Source of the DNA: Lachnospiraceae bacterium Zagget2
Lineage (GTDB): Bacteria; Bacillota; Clostridia; Lachnospirales; Lachnospiraceae
DNA: 64,000 nucleotides
Direction: 5' to 3'
Assembly: GCA_001941045.1 (NCBI GenBank)
Contig: MSHD01000035.1
Span: 1 to 64,000 of the forward strand
Shown here: positions 61,000 to 64,000 of the stretch, piece by piece
How positions within the stretch are numbered: the first letter of the stretch is position 1
How the letters are laid out: every line of letters begins with the position of its first letter
The notes under the pieces: model-generated
The model's input: the letters and a program-made list of their open reading frames with translations, nothing else
Database searches by the model: none
Told to the model about the DNA's origin: nothing
Translations under genes and position numbers: made by a program

Positions 61000-61904
61000 G
61001 CGAAGCTCTCCTGCACATGCAAAAGCTTGATGCCAAGCGCAAAATAGCCGTGCAGCGCCGACTCAATACGGCGCACCTCCACCTCGTTACCCGCCGCGCG
61101 CAGACACTCCCCATAGGCCTCTCCCTCGTCGCGAAGCGGATCATACTGGGCTGTCAGGATCAGCGTGCGCGGCATATGCTCCAGATTTTCCGCGAGCAGT
61201 GGAGCAAAGTACGGATTTTCGCGGTCTCCCGGCCTGCTCTCGTAAAGGTTCAGGTAATCCTCCATCTTCTTCGCGGTCAGCAGATAGCCCTCGCCATTCT
61301 CACGCACGGACGGATACGGAGATTCTTCCGTGTAACAATTATTCAGCGCCGGATAGATCAGCACCTGACGTCTCACCTGAAAATCTCCCGTATCCCGCGC
61401 CTTCAGACAGACAGCCGCCGCCAGATTTCCTCCCGCGCTGTCGCCCATGATCGTGATGCCATCCGGATCTACATTCGGGAGGAAAATGCCCTGATATAAC
61501 GCTCTTGCCGCCTCGTAACAATCCGCAAATCCTGTTGGAAACCGGTGTTCGGGCGCCAGCCGATATTCAACCGAAACCACCGTGTGGCCGGTGGACTGCG
61601 CCATCTGTGCACAGACACGGTCATAGGTCTCCACGCTCTCCGTCACCCAGCCACCTCCGTGAAAAAACAGGATCACCGGCCCCCGGATCTCCCGCTCTTC
61701 CGCTTCCCGCTGTTCTTCCATGGAAGGAAAATACAGGCGCAATGGAATCTTGTGTCTTCCGTTGTAGACTTCCGCGTCCAGTTTCCGGCAGAAAATCCGC
61801 ATCGGATCCAGCTTTTTTAAATCAGCCAGCCTTCTCGCAGCCTCCACCTCAATACCTCCATAGGAGAGGGCGTGAAGAATGGTCCTCATCGTCCTTGGAA
61901 TCAA
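60963..61904 (-). CDS. Alpha/beta hydrolase, HSL-type esterase
   Basis: This 313-aa protein has the hormone-sensitive-lipase pattern: VILFFHGGGWVTES (oxyanion HGGGW), ITIMGDSAGGNLAAAVCL (nucleophile Ser), and DPLRDEGEAYGECLRAAGNE with ALHGYFAL (acid and His). The start is a TTG after GGAGGA (61904); an ATG at MRTILHAL five codons later is an alternative. It is translationally coupled with the condensation-domain gene downstream. Confidence 0.92.
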   Translation of the reverse strand: MIPRTMRTILHALSYGGIEVEAARRLADLKKLDPMRIFCRKLDAEVYNGRHKIPLRLYFPSMEEQREAEEREIRGPVILFFHGGGWVTESVETYDRVCAQMAQSTGHTVVSVEYRLAPEHRFPTGFADCYEAARALYQGIFLPNVDPDGITIMGDSAGGNLAAAVCLKARDTGDFQVRRQVLIYPALNNCYTEESPYPSVRENGEGYLLTAKKMEDYLNLYESRPGDRENPYFAPLLAENLEHMPRTLILTAQYDPLRDEGEAYGECLRAAGNEVEVRRIESALHGYFALGIKLLHVQESFACINQFLEMKTC

Positions 61905-62033
61905 TAAGTCCTCCTCCGAAATCGTTTTGTATCATCATATCATTTTTGCGGGATAAAGACAAGGACACCCCTTGCAGCTTTCCGCTATCTGTGCTATAAC
62001 AGGCTAAAACAGCGGGTTGGAGGGATGATTACC

Positions 62034-62804
62034 ATGAAAACAGCGATTGTGACGGGCGCTTCCAGCGGTCTCGGAAGTGAATTTGTACGGCAGATCAGTG
62101 AACAGGAACAGTTGGACGAAATCTGGGTCATAGCCCGCAGAGAAGAACGGCTGCGCGCCCTGCAAAGCCGGGTGAGGACACGGCTGCGATGCATTCCCCT
62201 GGATCTCACAGATCAGAATGCCTTCCGTGTCATTGGCGAAATACTTGAAAGGGAGCAGCCCGACGTATGCATGCTGGTGAATGCGGCGGGCTTCGGAAAG
62301 ATCGGCTCCTGGAAGGATATCTCTGCCGCAGACTGCGACAATATGATCGATCTCAACTGCCGTTCCGCCGTTGATATGACCCAGCTCGTGCTCCCTTACA
62401 TGAAAAAAAGCGCACGGATCCTGGAGATCTGCTCCACCTCAGCCTTCCAGCCCTTTCCATACCTCAATGTCTACGCCGCCACCAAGGCCTTTCTCTACCG
62501 CTACAGCCGTGCCCTGCGCGTAGAACTTCTGGGGACGGGCATCCGTGTGACGGCAGTCTGCCCCTACTGGATCAAAGATACCGAATTTATCGGCACCGCC
62601 AAAAAGACGAAAGACAGCGCTTATATCCGGCATTTCCCGCTCGCGTCGGAATCGAAGAATGTCGTGCGCCGTGCGCTTGCGGACTCCCGCCTGGGACTCG
62701 CCGTCTCGACACCCGGCCCGGTCTGCCTCGTTCACCGCATCACTGCGAAGTGGATCCCCAGTGAGCTGATGATGGGGATCTGGACGTTGCTGCGGAAAAT
62801 CTGA
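62034..62804 (+). CDS. Short-chain dehydrogenase/reductase
   Basis: This 256-aa classical SDR has the nucleotide motif TAIVTGASSGLGSEFVRQIS, NAAG (LVNAAGFGKI), and the catalytic YxxxK in LNVYAATKAFLYRYSRAL with an upstream Ser (CSTSAF). The start at 62034 follows GGAGGG by about nine nt. It reduces or oxidises a carbonyl/hydroxyl with NAD(P); substrate unknown. It is divergent from the esterase gene. Confidence 0.92.
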   Translation: MKTAIVTGASSGLGSEFVRQISEQEQLDEIWVIARREERLRALQSRVRTRLRCIPLDLTDQNAFRVIGEILEREQPDVCMLVNAAGFGKIGSWKDISAADCDNMIDLNCRSAVDMTQLVLPYMKKSARILEICSTSAFQPFPYLNVYAATKAFLYRYSRALRVELLGTGIRVTAVCPYWIKDTEFIGTAKKTKDSAYIRHFPLASESKNVVRRALADSRLGLAVSTPGPVCLVHRITAKWIPSELMMGIWTLLRKI

Positions 62805-62896
62805 GATTTCATTTTCTTTACAAAATCTTAATGGTTCAGGTAATCATTTATTTATAATTCCGCGCCATACTGCTCTTAGCGGAGGTGTGACAATCC

Positions 62897-63688
62897 GTGT
62901 TGCCAGATTCCAGAATGAAAGACTCAAAAACGATATACTATAAAGCATACGACCAGGATATTGTAACAAGCAAAAATCAGGAACTGCGGCTGCCGTCAGG
63001 TTATCAATGGTACCATGAGAATCCCGTTTACCGCGCGTTCTCCTCGCTGGTCTATGCATTTTTTATTTCCTTTGCATTGTTTTATGTAAAGTTCATACTG
63101 CATGTGAAGACAGTGAACCGGCACGTTTTGCGGGAATGTCGGAATACGGGCTTCTTTTTATATGGGAACCATACGCAGCCGGTCGGGGACGCTTTCTCCC
63201 CCGCCCTCTATGCAGCGCCAAAGCGAATCCGCACGATCGCGGCGCCATCCAATCTCGGTATCCCGCTGCTTGGGAAAATTCTTCCGATGCTCGGCGCGCT
63301 TGTCATCCCGGATTCACCCGATGATATGAGAAAGTTCCTGTCGGCAATGGAAAAATACCTTAAGAAGGGCAACTGCATCGTCGTCTATCCGGAGGCGCAT
63401 GTCTGGCCCTGGTGCAGCTTTGTCCGGCCTTTTCCGGAGACTGCTTTTCACTTTCCGGTGCGTTTCGGGGCGCCCTGCTTCTGCATGACGACAACTTACC
63501 GGAAGCCGAAGCTGGGAAGGAAGCCTCACATTACAGTATTCTTCGATGGGCCTTTTTATGCAGACAGTAATCTGAAACCCAAAGAAGCGCAGCGCAGGCT
63601 CCATGATGAGATCACTGCCTGCATGGCCTCGCGCAGCAAAAACAGCAACTATGCGTATATTCACTATGAGAAAAGGATGGAATCATGA
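62897..63688 (+). CDS. PlsC-like 1-acylglycerol-3-phosphate acyltransferase family
   Basis: This 263-aa protein has one membrane segment (about residues 53-72), an acyltransferase motif FLYGNHTQPVGDAF in which the His and Asp are separated by five residues rather than the usual four, and a later motif VVYPEAHVWPWCSF (like the PEGTR block). It should acylate a lysophospholipid or other glycerolipid-like acceptor. The start is a GTG after GGAGGTG. Its stop overlaps the start of the next gene (ATGA). Confidence 0.82.
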   Translation: MLPDSRMKDSKTIYYKAYDQDIVTSKNQELRLPSGYQWYHENPVYRAFSSLVYAFFISFALFYVKFILHVKTVNRHVLRECRNTGFFLYGNHTQPVGDAFSPALYAAPKRIRTIAAPSNLGIPLLGKILPMLGALVIPDSPDDMRKFLSAMEKYLKKGNCIVVYPEAHVWPWCSFVRPFPETAFHFPVRFGAPCFCMTTTYRKPKLGRKPHITVFFDGPFYADSNLKPKEAQRRLHDEITACMASRSKNSNYAYIHYEKRMES

Positions 63689-64000
63689 ATATCCTGTACT
63701 GTGGAGATAAAAATATAGAAAAAGGACTTACTCTGTCCGCGCTCTCGCTCAGCCGTCACATCAAAGAACCGCTGTGCATCTATGTGCTGACAATGTCTCT
63801 CTGGGCGAATGGGCGAAACTATGCACCGGTTTCCAGAAGAGGCACGCTTCTTCTGGAGCAGCATCTGCAGGAGAAAAATCCGAAGTCCTCTGTGCGGCTG
63901 ATCGACATCACAGCAGAATTTCAGCAGACACCGCCGATCAAAAATATGAACACACGCTTCACGCCATACTGCATGCTGCGTCTTTACGCCGACCTCCTGC
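63685..64000 (+). CDS. Glycosyltransferase family 8, partial at window end
   Basis: This gene runs off the window. It begins MNILYCGDKNIEKGLTLSAL then SLSRHIKEPLCIYVLTMSLW, and reads through FTPYCMLRLYADLL, the start of GT8 (glucosyl/galactosyltransferase) proteins. The conserved DxD should lie just past the window edge. It overlaps the stop of the PlsC-like gene by four nt. The acceptor is unknown. Confidence 0.85.
   Translation, partial: MNILYCGDKNIEKGLTLSALSLSRHIKEPLCIYVLTMSLWANGRNYAPVSRRGTLLLEQHLQEKNPKSSVRLIDITAEFQQTPPIKNMNTRFTPYCMLRLYADLL

Noticed and set aside
62897-63688. Treating the PlsC-like HX5D spacing as proof of inactivity
   Set aside because: The surrounding motif is otherwise well formed, and I recall related proteins with NHTQ-type motifs. 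It may be a subfamily trait.
1-64000. CRISPR arrays, rRNA genes, IS transposases
   Set aside because: No regularly spaced repeats, no rRNA sequence and no DDE or HUH transposase were seen. Mobile DNA here is of the serine-recombinase type.

Overview
The window looks like a chromosomal segment from an anaerobic, endospore-forming Firmicute of the class Clostridia, most likely Lachnospiraceae-like. The evidence is the cotJABC spore-coat operon, corrinoid methyl-transfer genes, a clostridial acyl-CoA dehydratase activase, large serine recombinases and moderately high GC. The taxon is an inference; no rRNA or species marker is present.

The main observation is that the spore-coat manganese catalase gene cotJC is split into four pieces, all on the minus strand and in order (30102-30008, 25697-25375, 18919-18792, 9336-9232). 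Three separate, side-by-side elements lie between them, each with its own serine recombinase: E1 (about 25687-30018, 4321 bp), E2 (18912-25382, 6463 bp) and E3 (9326-18802, 9466 bp). Each is bounded by a short direct repeat that lies inside the coding sequence. Joining the inner ends of each element recreates an imperfect or perfect palindrome with a central dinucleotide, the architecture of a serine-integrase attP. Removing one repeat copy per element leaves exactly 621 nt, a 206-codon CotJC plus stop, in frame at all three joints and with the five manganese ligands at family spacing. This resembles skin in sigK but with three elements in one gene. Excision in the mother cell is inferred, not shown.

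Cargo differs by element. E1 carries a divergent 53-aa protein gene, a recombinase, and a trkA-trkH potassium-uptake pair with its own SigA-type promoter next to the attachment site. E2 carries a DUF4143 ATPase, a TauE/SafE exporter, a 43-aa protein coupled to its recombinase, and several genes damaged by internal deletions (Fic-type protein, second ATPase, threonine aldolase). E3 carries a MarR-controlled module: two C-S-lyase-type PLP enzymes, a DUF5058-like membrane protein with a truncated partner, an M19 dipeptidase and a flavodoxin/ferredoxin protein, plus two acetyltransferases. The E3 module fits use of cysteine or Cys-Gly S-conjugates.

Elsewhere: 0.2-6.9 kb is a cell-envelope cluster (lipoprotein, SGNH protein, MBOAT acyltransferase, Ig/transglutaminase protein, VanX-type M15 peptidase), followed by a diaminopimelate-decarboxylase-like gene, tRNA-Leu, tRNA-Pro and a HAD phosphatase. 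From 30.6 to 39.0 kb come a rhomboid-like protein, a 1414-aa dehydratase activase, an oxidoreductase, ung and hisF/hisH. From 39.1 to 44.5 kb is a corrinoid methyl-transfer set (corrinoid protein, methyltransferase, PucR-type regulator, DUF2284 protein, RACo-like activator). From 44.5 to 51.4 kb are pepD, a histidine kinase, an ABC exporter with a NEW3 protein and a PH-domain protein. An AT-richer block at 51.4-59.0 kb holds two anion/dicarboxylate transporters, two UroD-family methyltransferase-like genes, a PucR-type and a TetR regulator. The right end is a lipid/acyl cluster (condensation-domain membrane protein, esterase, SDR, PlsC-like acyltransferase, partial GT8).
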